From the NCBI GenBank assembly GCA_036380435.1, contig DASVES010000142.1, positions 1-34,340 on the forward strand: a stretch of 34,340 nt of DNA. The letters run 5' to 3'. The position numbers were made by a program, and so were the translations under genes. Below, piece by piece: positions 25,975-33,288 of this stretch; position 1 is the stretch's first letter, and each line of letters starts with the position of its first letter. The DNA comes from DASQDT01 sp036380435 (GTDB lineage Bacteria; Acidobacteriota; Blastocatellia; Pyrinomonadales; Pyrinomonadaceae). The notes under the pieces were generated by a model, which was not told where the DNA came from, ran no database searches, and saw only the letters and a list, made by a program, of their open reading frames with translations.

Positions 25975-26370
25975 TCAGTCGGCGAAGAGGCTGCCCTGTT
26001 CGTCAGGTGTGCGTCCGTCGGCGAACTCTTCGGGCGTCCAGCGGTAGCGCCCGAGGTCGCAGCGGCCCCGCGCGTCAAAGGCGATGCCCTCGGCTTCGAG
26101 CATGCGCTGCTGTCTGTCGGGCGGCAGGATGACGCGGCCCGTCGAGCACGCGCCCTGCGCGTTGATGACGCGCTGCCAGGGGTCGCGCTCCTCGTCGGCC
26201 GCGTGCATGACGAAGCCGACGGTGCGGGCCGTGTACCCCTCGCCGAGGATGTCGGCGATCTGCCCGTAGGTCATCACGCGCCCCGCGGGGATGCGGCGCA
26301 CGATCTCGTAGACGCGCTCGCGGTAGCGCGGCGAATCGGGGTCTAAGTTCTCACTCTTTTCAGGGGACAT
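25975..26370 (-). CDS. Alkyltransferase-like (ATL) DNA-binding protein
   Basis: A 131-residue protein of the MGMT C-terminal domain family. In true O6-alkylguanine transferases the active site is P-C-H-R-V; here it reads PWQRVI with Trp65 in place of Cys, so it cannot accept an alkyl group. That substitution is the hallmark of ATL proteins, which flip damaged O6-alkylguanine and pass it to nucleotide excision repair. The helix-turn-helix region GRVMTYGQIADILG and ARTVGFVM are as in the family. Start ATG 26370; an in-frame GTG at 26382 is possible. Confidence 0.9.
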   Translation of the reverse strand: MSPEKSENLDPDSPRYRERVYEIVRRIPAGRVMTYGQIADILGEGYTARTVGFVMHAADEERDPWQRVINAQGACSTGRVILPPDRQQRMLEAEGIAFDARGRCDLGRYRWTPEEFADGRTPDEQGSLFAD

Positions 26371-26423
26371 CGTGGGTCTCACTTTCGGCCGTATCGGTTG
26401 TCCGCGCCGGACTCCTTACAGAC

Positions 26424-26786
26424 TCAAACGCGCTGAAGCTCGGCGACGGTGCGCTCGCTCGTGACGTTGCCGGTGTTGAGCGTCGTCTTCGGCTCCAGCA
26501 GGAGGACGTGTGCCTCCTCGTCGGCCACGGGCAGGTGCTCGACGCCGCGGGGGACGATGACGAACTCGCCCTCTTCAAGGTGAATGTCACGGTCTCGCAG
26601 GCGAATCGTCAGGCGGCCTTTGACGACGAGGAACATCTCGTCCTCCGCCTCGTGTTGGTGCCACACGAACTCGCCCTTGATCTTTACGAGCTTGACGTAG
26701 GAGTCGTTCAACTCGCCGACGATCTTCGGACTCCAGCGGTCGTCGAAGAGTTTGAACTTCTCGGAGAGCGTGACCTTATCGAACAA
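26424..26786 (-). CDS. Cupin-domain protein, TTG start
   Basis: A 120-residue single cupin. Motif 1 contains His43, His45 and Glu50 (WHQHEAEDEMF) and motif 2 has the His in VPRGVEHLP, a complete metal-binding set. The N-terminus begins MFDKVTLSEKFKLFDDRWSPKIVGELN. No ATG or GTG fits; TTG 26786 has AAGGAG seven bases upstream. The longer frame to 26876 runs over the neighbouring gene. Mannose-6-phosphate isomerase-like cupins are similar, but the function is unknown. Confidence 0.87.
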   Translation of the reverse strand: MFDKVTLSEKFKLFDDRWSPKIVGELNDSYVKLVKIKGEFVWHQHEAEDEMFLVVKGRLTIRLRDRDIHLEEGEFVIVPRGVEHLPVADEEAHVLLLEPKTTLNTGNVTSERTVAELQRV

Positions 26787-26820
26787 AGTTTGTCTCCTTA
26801 GATTCTCACGGCCCGAAGTC

Positions 26821-27498
26821 TCACGCCGAGGGCCGAGGCGAGTTGCCGTTGTCGTCCAGTGTCCGCAGAAGGGCACGAGCGGGCGCGCCGTCGCCGTCGC
26901 CGGCCGCTATCTTCAGCGGCAGGCAGAGCAGTTCGTAAGCGCCAGCGGCGACGGCGCTGAGGTCGAGACCTTCGAGGATCACGACGCCCTTCGAGAGAAG
27001 CGTCAGGTGCGTCTCGAAATCTTTCGACCCGAACTGCTCGACGGACAGGTAGTCGATGCCGACGAGCCGGACGCCGCGCCGGGCGAGGGCGCGCGCGGCG
27101 TCGGGCGCGATGTAGGTGAAGTCCTCGCGGAAACGGCCGCGCGCGTCTGCCCAGAAGGCCGAGTTCCGCGTCTTGAAGAGGACGCGGGGCGTGCCCTCGG
27201 GCACGTCTGCTGCGACGTGGCCGGCGTCGATGGCGCGCACGTCCGCAGGCAACTCCACGACGCGCGCGCGTCCGACGAGCGCGTCGAGCGCGACCTCAGT
27301 GATGCCGGGGGCGCCTTCGATGAAGTGTGCGGGGGCGTCCACGTGCGTCCCCGTGTGCGCGCCGAAGTGGAGCATCGAGACGTTGGCCGGATCGCCCCGG
27401 CGCAGCGCCGCCCACGACTCGATTTCGATGCCGGGGTCGCCCGAGTAGACCGGCGTCACGCCCGGCGCGATGGGGACGCTGATGTCGTACAGGGGCAT
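26821..27498 (-). CDS. Cyclase-family protein (kynurenine formamidase-like)
   Basis: A 225-residue protein of the cyclase family (PF04199). The metal-binding signature H-x-G-T-H-x-D-x-P-x-H-F is visible as HTGTHVDAPAHF (residues 48-59). The remaining part has DFTYIAPDAARAL and VRLVGIDYLSVEQFG, typical of KynB-type hydrolases, which cleave N-formylkynurenine. Polyketide-cyclase-like or isatin-hydrolase-like relatives are equally possible. No kynurenine gene is adjacent. It begins 35 bases upstream of the cupin on the same strand. Confidence 0.9.
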   Translation of the reverse strand: MPLYDISVPIAPGVTPVYSGDPGIEIESWAALRRGDPANVSMLHFGAHTGTHVDAPAHFIEGAPGITEVALDALVGRARVVELPADVRAIDAGHVAADVPEGTPRVLFKTRNSAFWADARGRFREDFTYIAPDAARALARRGVRLVGIDYLSVEQFGSKDFETHLTLLSKGVVILEGLDLSAVAAGAYELLCLPLKIAAGDGDGAPARALLRTLDDNGNSPRPSA

Positions 27499-27503
27499 AG
27501 GCA

Positions 27504-27575
27504 GTGACGGATAACGAATGACTGGTGACGAGTTCAGTTCGGGATTTTAACTTGTCACCGGTCACTCGTCCACCT
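27504..27575. repeat. Degenerate heptamer repeat with partial inverted partner
   Basis: Units GTGACGG, ATAACGA, ATGACTG, GTGACGA run from 27504 to 27531. An inverted partner (TGTCACC, GGTCACT, CGTCCAC) lies at about 27553-27573. The locus fills the divergent gap between the cyclase-family gene and mqnA. Any promoter for either gene must overlap or flank it. Confidence 0.7.
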
Positions 27576-27656
27576 GTCTTGCGGCGCGCGGCGGGCGTGG
27601 GTTAGCATCGGGGCCGGCTACAGCAAGCACGCCACGAAAGGACACGGCCACCCGCC

Positions 27657-28481
27657 ATCGACACGCGCGACGAGAAAGAAGCACGGCCGCGAATCGCCGC
27701 CTCCTACTACCTCAACTCGGCCCCGCTCATCTGGAGCTTCGCGCGCGGCCCGCGCCGCGAGCAGGTGGAGTTGCTGACCGACGCGGCGCCGGCGCGGTGC
27801 GCGCGGATGCTCGCGCGCGGCGCGGCGGAAGCGGCGCTCGTGCCCGTCATCGAGTGCCAGAGTATCGAGGGTGCGGCCGTTGTGCCCGGCGTCTGCGTGG
27901 GGGCGCGGGAGGAAGTGCAGAGCGTCGTGCTGGTCACGCGCGGGGCCGGGCTTGAGGCGGTGCGCAGCGTCGCGCTCGACACCACGTCGCGCACTTCGGC
28001 CGCGCTCGTGCGGATCATCTTCCGCGAGTTCCTGCGACGCGAGCCGGAGTACGTGCCGGCGGAGCCGGACGTTGAAGCGATGCTCGAACGCTCGGACGCC
28101 GCACTCGTCATCGGCGACCCGGCCATGACGTTCGCGCGCGCGGGTCTGCGCGTCTACGACCTCGCTCGACTGTGGCGCGAACACACCGGCCTCGGCTTCG
28201 TCTTCGCCGTCTGGATGGCGCGCGACGATGGGGCGTCGCGTATTCGTCAGGTAGACTTCGCCGCCGCGCGCGACGAGGGCCTGGCCCGCGCCGAAGAGAT
28301 CGCCGCCTTCTACGAGGGCCGGCTCGGACGGCCACGCGCCGAGCTGCTCAAGTACCTGCGCGAAAACATCTGCTACGAGTTGAACGAAGAGATGCGCCGG
28401 GGGCTTGAGCTTTTTTACGAACTGGCCCATAAGCATAAGTTGATTGAAGGGTTGAAACGATTGGGTTTCGTTGATTCGTAG
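27657..28481 (+). CDS. mqnA: Chorismate dehydratase MqnA, without a standard start codon
   Basis: MqnA converts chorismate to 3-enolpyruvylbenzoate, the first futalosine step. The 274-residue reading frame matches from near the N-terminus (PRIAASYYLNSAPLIW) through LALDTTSRTSAALVRII-like and ALVIGDPAM to a C-terminal helical part (ENICYELNEEMRRGLELF). The frame is open from 27606, but contains no ATG, GTG or TTG before GTG 27765, which would remove the conserved N-terminus. The most plausible start is ATC at 27657, with AAAGGA 14 bases upstream. Either ATC initiates, or an ATG was lost by mutation or sequencing error. Its stop is 25 bases before the AT-rich gene. Confidence 0.87.
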   Translation: MDTRDEKEARPRIAASYYLNSAPLIWSFARGPRREQVELLTDAAPARCARMLARGAAEAALVPVIECQSIEGAAVVPGVCVGAREEVQSVVLVTRGAGLEAVRSVALDTTSRTSAALVRIIFREFLRREPEYVPAEPDVEAMLERSDAALVIGDPAMTFARAGLRVYDLARLWREHTGLGFVFAVWMARDDGASRIRQVDFAAARDEGLARAEEIAAFYEGRLGRPRAELLKYLRENICYELNEEMRRGLELFYELAHKHKLIEGLKRLGFVDS

Positions 28482-28506
28482 TTCGGGACAGACGCCGGGA
28501 AAAGCG

Positions 28507-29487
28507 ATGAAATATCTCTCAGCAGTAAAAGTACTGATGGTGGCCTTCTTACTCTTTACTTTCCAAACGATTAAGTCACAAGAAATCGAATACAAAGGAT
28601 GGGATAACGGAATCGGTCACTCCTCTTGGGATATAGGTTTAGGAAAAGAGGAGAAAGAAAAGATGCTTCAACTTTGGGATTCCATCGGGGAAGATTTAAA
28701 AACGGAGCAAAATGAACTGGCCGGGACTTACCTGAAGGGAGGTTATAGCGCCGGATATTTCTTTCGCTGGTCAATCAACAAGGGTTATGTTCTGATCCCT
28801 TATTTCGACCAGAACTTAATAACCGATTTCAGCTACGGGAAGGTCACTTTCGTTGACAGTTCAGAAGTTGTCTTCACCCCTGAAAGAGACCTGAAAGGTG
28901 GTAGAAGCATTGGGAAGATGCCTCGTAAATGGACGGCCATTGGTGGATACTTCGTTCCGGTCGAGATGGTAAAAGATTTCGGCGACTACATGGCTGGATT
29001 CGGGGTATACAATGAGTTTAACGGGCAGTGCTGTGCCTTCGCCCCGAATTTTTTAGCTCAGAGAATTGATAGGCAAGAAGAGAAAATCGATCATCCTGTC
29101 TCGCCGAAATATGCACGGTTTATTAAGCCCCCAATCAAAGCTGACATCACGTTTGTCGGAATAAAAAAGACGGTCAAGGATTGGGGTTATGACGGGGAGC
29201 TATACAGTCAATGGATGGAACGAGCGGTTTTAATTCCCGTTAAAATAAGTGCCGGCAGAGCACACGGCGTGAAGCGCAATATGCTTTTCCGTTTAATCGG
29301 AGAACCGGATTTTTATCAGTATCTTCAGATAATGCGAGTTCATCAACGAACGGCTTCGGGCTATATAGTTCGTGATATTTCTTTCAGAGGGAAAGAAACC
29401 TATACGGATTCTGATACAGACCAGGAAAAGCCGCTTCCGCCTATTAAAGTTGGAACGAAGGTAACGACAAGTCTCGTTCGCAACTAA
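28507..29487 (+). CDS. AT-rich secreted hypothetical protein between mqnA and mqnC
   Basis: A 326-residue protein I do not recognise. Start ATG 28507 gives a signal peptide (MKYLSAVKVLMVAFLLF, cleavage near IKSQEIE). The mature part is rich in aromatic residues (YKGWDNGIGHSSWDIGLG, GYFFRWSINKGYVLIPYFD) and has one CC pair. Composition differs sharply from neighbours: in 28561-28620 only 24 of 60 bases are G or C, against well over 60 percent in mqnA and mqnC. Codon use is accordingly AT-ending. It is therefore probably a transferred or inserted gene. It is a real ORF: signal peptide, length and absence of a competing longer ORF support it. Confidence 0.8.
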   Translation: MKYLSAVKVLMVAFLLFTFQTIKSQEIEYKGWDNGIGHSSWDIGLGKEEKEKMLQLWDSIGEDLKTEQNELAGTYLKGGYSAGYFFRWSINKGYVLIPYFDQNLITDFSYGKVTFVDSSEVVFTPERDLKGGRSIGKMPRKWTAIGGYFVPVEMVKDFGDYMAGFGVYNEFNGQCCAFAPNFLAQRIDRQEEKIDHPVSPKYARFIKPPIKADITFVGIKKTVKDWGYDGELYSQWMERAVLIPVKISAGRAHGVKRNMLFRLIGEPDFYQYLQIMRVHQRTASGYIVRDISFRGKETYTDSDTDQEKPLPPIKVGTKVTTSLVRN

Positions 29488-29535
29488 GTCTAACGTCAAG
29501 CCTTCTGCTAAAATCCTTTGTAGGGATTACTTGCC

Positions 29536-30687
29536 ATGAAAGAAACTAACATTCAACCGATTTTAGATAAGGCGTTATCGAACATCCGCCTGACGGCGGA
29601 AGACTGCACGGCGCTTCTGGAGTCGCACGACATCGCGCGCATCGGCGTCGCGGCCGACGAGGTGCGCCGCCGTCGCCACCCCGACGGCGTGGTCACTTAC
29701 ATCATCGACCGCAACATCAACTACACGAACGTCTGCAACGTCGTCTGCACCTTCTGCGCCTTCTACCGCCGCCCCGGCAAGCCCGACACCTACGTCCTCG
29801 AAATCGACGAGGTCTGCCGCAAGATTGACGAGACCATCGCGCTCGGCGGCACGGGCGTGCTGATGCAGGGCGGACTCCACCCCGACTTCCGTCTAGAGTG
29901 GTATGAAGACCTCCTGCGGACGCTCCACGCCAAATACCCCGACTTCCAGCTCCACTGTTTCTCGCCGCCTGAGATTCACAACATCCACCTCATCTCGAAG
30001 CTCCCTTACGAGGAGATCATGGGGCGGCTCAAGGCAGCGGGCCTCTACTCCCTGCCCGGCGGCGGCGGAGAGATTCTGGACGACGAGGTCCGCAAGCGCG
30101 TCTCGACCAAGTGTACGACCGACGAGTGGCTCGACGTGATGCGCGCCGTCCACCGCGTGGGCCTGCGCTCGACGGCGACGATGATGTTCGGCATCGGCGA
30201 CCGCACGGAGCACCGCGTCCGACACCTCCAGCGCGTGCGCGACCTTCAGGACGAGACCGGCGGCTTCACGGCCTTCATCCCATGGACGTTCCAGCGCGAG
30301 AACACGGCGCTCGGTCGTCGCATCAAGGATGAGCCGACCGGGATGGACTACCTCAAGATGCTCTCGGTCTCGCGTCTCTTTCTCGACAACGTCGAGCACA
30401 TCCAGTCGTCTTGGCTGACGCAGGGGTTGCGTCTCGGGCAGGTGGCCCTGCGCTTCGGCGCCGACGACATGGGTTCGATCATGATCGAGGAGAACGTCGT
30501 CTCGGCGGCCGGCGCCTCGAATCACGCCGACGAACAGATGCTCCGCTACCTGATCCGCGAGGCGGGCTTCCGCCCGCAACAGCGCGACATCCTCTATCGC
30601 CACGTCAACCGCAACGACATGCCCAACGATTCGGACGCGGGCGGCTCGGCGAAGCTGAGCGAGCTGACGGTCGCGTTCGCGGATTAA
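29536..30687 (+). CDS. mqnC: Cyclic dehypoxanthinylfutalosine synthase (radical SAM)
   Basis: A 383-residue radical SAM enzyme that cyclises dehypoxanthine futalosine in menaquinone synthesis. The cluster motif is CNVVCTFC (Cys67, Cys71, Cys74). Other segments match MqnC: GVLMQGGLHPD, ALGRRIKDEPTGMDYLK and MGSIMIEENVVSAAG. CofG and MqnE are relatives; the first is set apart by sequence, and the second is present at 452-1564. The reading frame ends in SELTVAFAD. Ribosome site is weak. It lies 48 bases after the AT-rich gene, which separates it from mqnA. Confidence 0.95.
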   Translation: MKETNIQPILDKALSNIRLTAEDCTALLESHDIARIGVAADEVRRRRHPDGVVTYIIDRNINYTNVCNVVCTFCAFYRRPGKPDTYVLEIDEVCRKIDETIALGGTGVLMQGGLHPDFRLEWYEDLLRTLHAKYPDFQLHCFSPPEIHNIHLISKLPYEEIMGRLKAAGLYSLPGGGGEILDDEVRKRVSTKCTTDEWLDVMRAVHRVGLRSTATMMFGIGDRTEHRVRHLQRVRDLQDETGGFTAFIPWTFQRENTALGRRIKDEPTGMDYLKMLSVSRLFLDNVEHIQSSWLTQGLRLGQVALRFGADDMGSIMIEENVVSAAGASNHADEQMLRYLIREAGFRPQQRDILYRHVNRNDMPNDSDAGGSAKLSELTVAFAD

Positions 30688-30703
30688 GAGCGCGTGGCAA
30701 AAC

Positions 30704-30911
30704 TGTAGGGGCAGAGCTTGTCCGCGGCCCGCTGCCTCGAAATCAAATTTACATGGATGGGCAGGATGATCAGGATAAGAGATTTGAAATTTGAAATCTC
30801 AAATCTGTAATCTTAAATCAGCTCTTTCTTCATCCTGCCTATCCTGTCCATCCATGTAAATTTCTTTCATCGTTGAGCGGGCCGCGGACAAGCCCTGCCC
30901 CTACAGTCATT
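30704..30911. repeat. Composite nested inverted repeat, about 200 bases
   Basis: Outer arms: ACTGTAGGGGCAGAGCTTGT at about 30704 is mirrored at about 30886-30906. Middle arms: AAATTTACATGGATGG at 30755-30770 is mirrored at 30848-30863, extended by ATCCTG-type repeats. The centre (30781-30821) is an AT-rich heptamer array (GATTTGA, AATTTGA, AATCTCA, AATCTGT, AATCTTA). It fills most of the gap between convergent mqnC and the 30977-31387 gene. Confidence 0.85.
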
Positions 30912-30976
30912 ATCGTCGTTGAGGTTTTGAAACCGACTTTAAGAAGGCGTCGCGCGCGAGGGGCGCGCCCTTACGG

Positions 30977-31387
30977 TTACATCTTGAAGATTTCCGTGTA
31001 GTCCTTCACCAGCTTTTCGATCTTCGCCTTGAACGCGGGATCGCGCATGGAGACGCTGACGTACTTCACCTGTAGCCCGGCGACGTTCATGGCGTCTTTG
31101 GTGAGCGTGTCGGTCATCTTCTGTTGAGTCTCTTTACTCACCTGATAGCCCCGCACGTTTTTGAGCGAACCCATCTTCGCCTGAAGGTCGGCCTTGCGTG
31201 AGTCCATCAGCTTCTGTGCCTCGTCCACGCCGGCCGAGGGGTTCGGGGCCGACTGCACCTTGGACACCAACTGTTCGGAGAACGTGTGAAGCTCCGCGAT
31301 GACGGATTCGATCTCCGCGTCTTTCTTGCAGCCGGCGAGCGTAAGCATTGCCAAAACAAGTACGAGGGGGACGCATTTGTGGCGCAT
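30977..31387 (-). CDS. Small lipoprotein, helical, function unknown
   Basis: A 136-residue protein with a clear lipoprotein signal: MRHKCVPLVLVLAMLTLAGC, Cys20 being the lipidation site. The mature part is a charged helical protein with no known motif (ESVIAELHTFSEQLVSK, KLVKDYTEIFKM). Start ATG 31387 has GGAG nine bases upstream; a second in-frame ATG at 31402 has less support. Found between a convergent palindrome and a divergent gap. Lipid anchoring is inferred. Confidence 0.85.
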   Translation of the reverse strand: MRHKCVPLVLVLAMLTLAGCKKDAEIESVIAELHTFSEQLVSKVQSAPNPSAGVDEAQKLMDSRKADLQAKMGSLKNVRGYQVSKETQQKMTDTLTKDAMNVAGLQVKYVSVSMRDPAFKAKIEKLVKDYTEIFKM

Positions 31388-31751
31388 AAACTTTTTCTCC
31401 ATTCTTAAGAAGCGCTCAGTGTGCCGCGTTGTCGAGCGGCGGGCAGGATATTACGGACGAGGCAGGCATGGGCCGCCTCCGGGCGAGGTCGAATGCGAGA
31501 ATGCTGAACCGTTGAACTTCTACCGCGCCAGCGTTTCCTGAGACTTCGCGAGGTCACGGCGCACGGGGCTTGCCGGGGCGGCTCGGAACGTTTACAACAT
31601 TTTACATCAACTTCGGTCGGTCGCCGTTATAATTTAATCCTAACGCGATAGAGAATGAGGTGGTTGAAACGGCGCCCCAGACCTTCGGCCACGACCCACA
31701 AACATTTCAAACCCTCGGTGGACACCCGGAATGAAGAAGGAGATGTCAGAG
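31388..31751 (+). promoter_or_regulatory. Divergent intergenic region with a candidate promoter for the propeller gene
   Basis: A 364-base gap between the minus-strand lipoprotein and the plus-strand propeller gene. A perfect -10 box TATAAT is at 31628-31633; the nearest -35-like TTTACA (31601-31606) is 21 bases away, longer than ideal. A leader of about 110 bases would follow, ending in AAGGAG at about 31738. No gene is seen in the gap. Confidence 0.4.
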
Positions 31752-32981
31752 ATGAGAAGCATTCGATTCACGTCGGTGTTGGGAGCGGCCGTCATCATGT
31801 GCGCGGCAGTCGCCGCGTCGGCGCAGACGGGCGGCGAGTGGCCGCAGTGGCGCGGGGCCAACCGCGACGGCGTCTCGAAAGAGACGGGGTTGCTCAAGCA
31901 GTGGCCGGCTGATGGGCCGGCGCTCGCGTGGAAGGGCGTTGGCGCCGGCATGGGCTACTCGTCGGTCGTCGTCTCGAAGGGCCGCCTCTACACGCTGGGC
32001 CTGCGCGGCGACAAGGAGTATGTCATCGCCTTCGACGCCGCGACGGGCAAAGAGGTCTGGGCCACGGCGCACGGCGCGGCCTTCCGCAACGACCGCGGCG
32101 ACGGCCCGCGCGGCACGCCGACCGTGGACGGGGAGCGCCTCTACTCGCTCGGCGGCGCCGGCGACCTCTCGGCCATCGACGCCAAGACGGGCAAGATCGT
32201 CTGGCAGATGAACGTGCTCCAGAAGTTCGGCGGCTCGAACATCACCTGGGGCATCAGCGAGTCGCCGCTCGTCATCGGCGACAAGGTGCTCGTCAACCCC
32301 GGCGGCCCCGGCGCGTCGGTCGTCGCGCTCAACAAAAAAGACGGCACGCTCATCTGGAAGAGCCAGAGCGACCGCGCCGGCTACTCCTCAGCCATCCCCG
32401 TGCAGGTGGGCGGCAAGACGCAGGTCGTCTTCTTCACGCACACGCGCGCGCTCGGTCTCGACGCCGAGACCGGGAAGCTGCTGTGGGACTACCCGAAGGC
32501 GGCCAACAACGTCGCCAACTCCGCGACGCCGGTCGTGCGCGGCAACCGCGTCTGGATTTCGTCGGACTACGGCACGGGCGGCGGTGTCGTCGAGATCAAG
32601 GCCGACGGCACGGCCGCCGAGGTTTATTTCACGAAGGAGATGCGTAACCACCACAGCACCTCCATTCTCATGGGCGACCACCTCTACGGCTTCTCGGGGG
32701 GCATCCTGACCGCCATGAAGTTCGACACCGGACAGGTCGCCTGGAAGGATCGCAGCGTCGGCAAAGGCTCGCTCGTCTACGCCGACGGGATGCTCTACCT
32801 GTTCAGCGAGAACGGCGTGGTCGGCCTCGCCGAAGCCACCCCCACCGGCTACACCGAGAAGGGCCGCTTCCGCATCCCACAAGACAATCTCCCGACCTGG
32901 GCGCACCCGGTTGTCGCCGGCGGGCGTCTCTACCTGCGCGACCAGGACACCATCTACGCTTACGACGTGAAGGCGAAGTAG
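31752..32981 (+). CDS. Secreted PQQ-like beta-propeller protein
   Basis: A 409-residue protein with a signal peptide (cleavage after ASAQT) and repeats of the PQQ/BamB-like propeller: WPQWRGANRDGVS at the N-terminus, LYTLGLRGDKEYVIAFDAATGKEVW, LSAIDAKTGKIVW, VVALNKKDGTLIW, LGLDAETGKLLWDYP. About seven blades are suggested by the spacing. The WPQWRG-type N-terminus is common in Planctomycetes and Acidobacteria proteins annotated as PQQ-binding-like. Residues of a true PQQ dehydrogenase active site are not obvious, so catalysis is uncertain. Start ATG 31752 with AAGGAG nine bases upstream is preferred over ATG 31731 and 31743. Confidence 0.9.
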   Translation: MRSIRFTSVLGAAVIMCAAVAASAQTGGEWPQWRGANRDGVSKETGLLKQWPADGPALAWKGVGAGMGYSSVVVSKGRLYTLGLRGDKEYVIAFDAATGKEVWATAHGAAFRNDRGDGPRGTPTVDGERLYSLGGAGDLSAIDAKTGKIVWQMNVLQKFGGSNITWGISESPLVIGDKVLVNPGGPGASVVALNKKDGTLIWKSQSDRAGYSSAIPVQVGGKTQVVFFTHTRALGLDAETGKLLWDYPKAANNVANSATPVVRGNRVWISSDYGTGGGVVEIKADGTAAEVYFTKEMRNHHSTSILMGDHLYGFSGGILTAMKFDTGQVAWKDRSVGKGSLVYADGMLYLFSENGVVGLAEATPTGYTEKGRFRIPQDNLPTWAHPVVAGGRLYLRDQDTIYAYDVKAK

Positions 32982-33045
32982 TAGCGCCGCGTGGGCATTC
33001 GCCGCAAGTGTAGGTGAAGTTCATGCGGGGTCGCGCGCAACGCCA

Positions 33046-33264
33046 GCGCCGGAGGCGCGGCAGAATGTAACCCACGGCGTGAGCCGTGGGGATAAGTCCG
33101 TTTAATGAACCGGAAGCCCCGGAGGGGCGAGAGAACCCCAAGGTTGACCGCTATCAACCTTGGGGTTCTTTCGCCCCTCCGGGGCTTGTTGATTTTTATC
33201 TTGCCCGTGACCCACGGCTCACGCCGTGGGCTACATTCTTTCGCCGCTCGCGCGGCTCGTTGAT
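33046..33264. repeat. Four-part GC-rich palindromic element, copy 2 (BIME/REP-like)
   Basis: Same order as copy 1 at 9180-9384: a full unit (33046-33095), a half unit (33115-33135, GCCCCGGAGGGGCG), its inverted copy (about 33155-33186) and an inverted full unit (33203-33264). Here the inner pair is extended by a CCCCAAGGTTG inverted repeat absent from copy 1. The element fills most of the gap between convergent propeller and HEILH genes; no gene is seen in 32982-33288. Confidence 0.88.
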
Positions 33265-33288
33265 GCCTGCGACTGAATCGAGTTCAAC

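Noticed and set aside
25089..26078. 329-residue minus-strand frame
   Set aside because: Its N-terminal half is the YbjQ gene read out of frame; the thioesterase begins at 25529.
26786..26876. Upstream extension of the cupin gene to 26876
   Set aside because: It has no ribosome site, and the added residues overlap the next gene's end; the TTG with AAGGAG explains the start.
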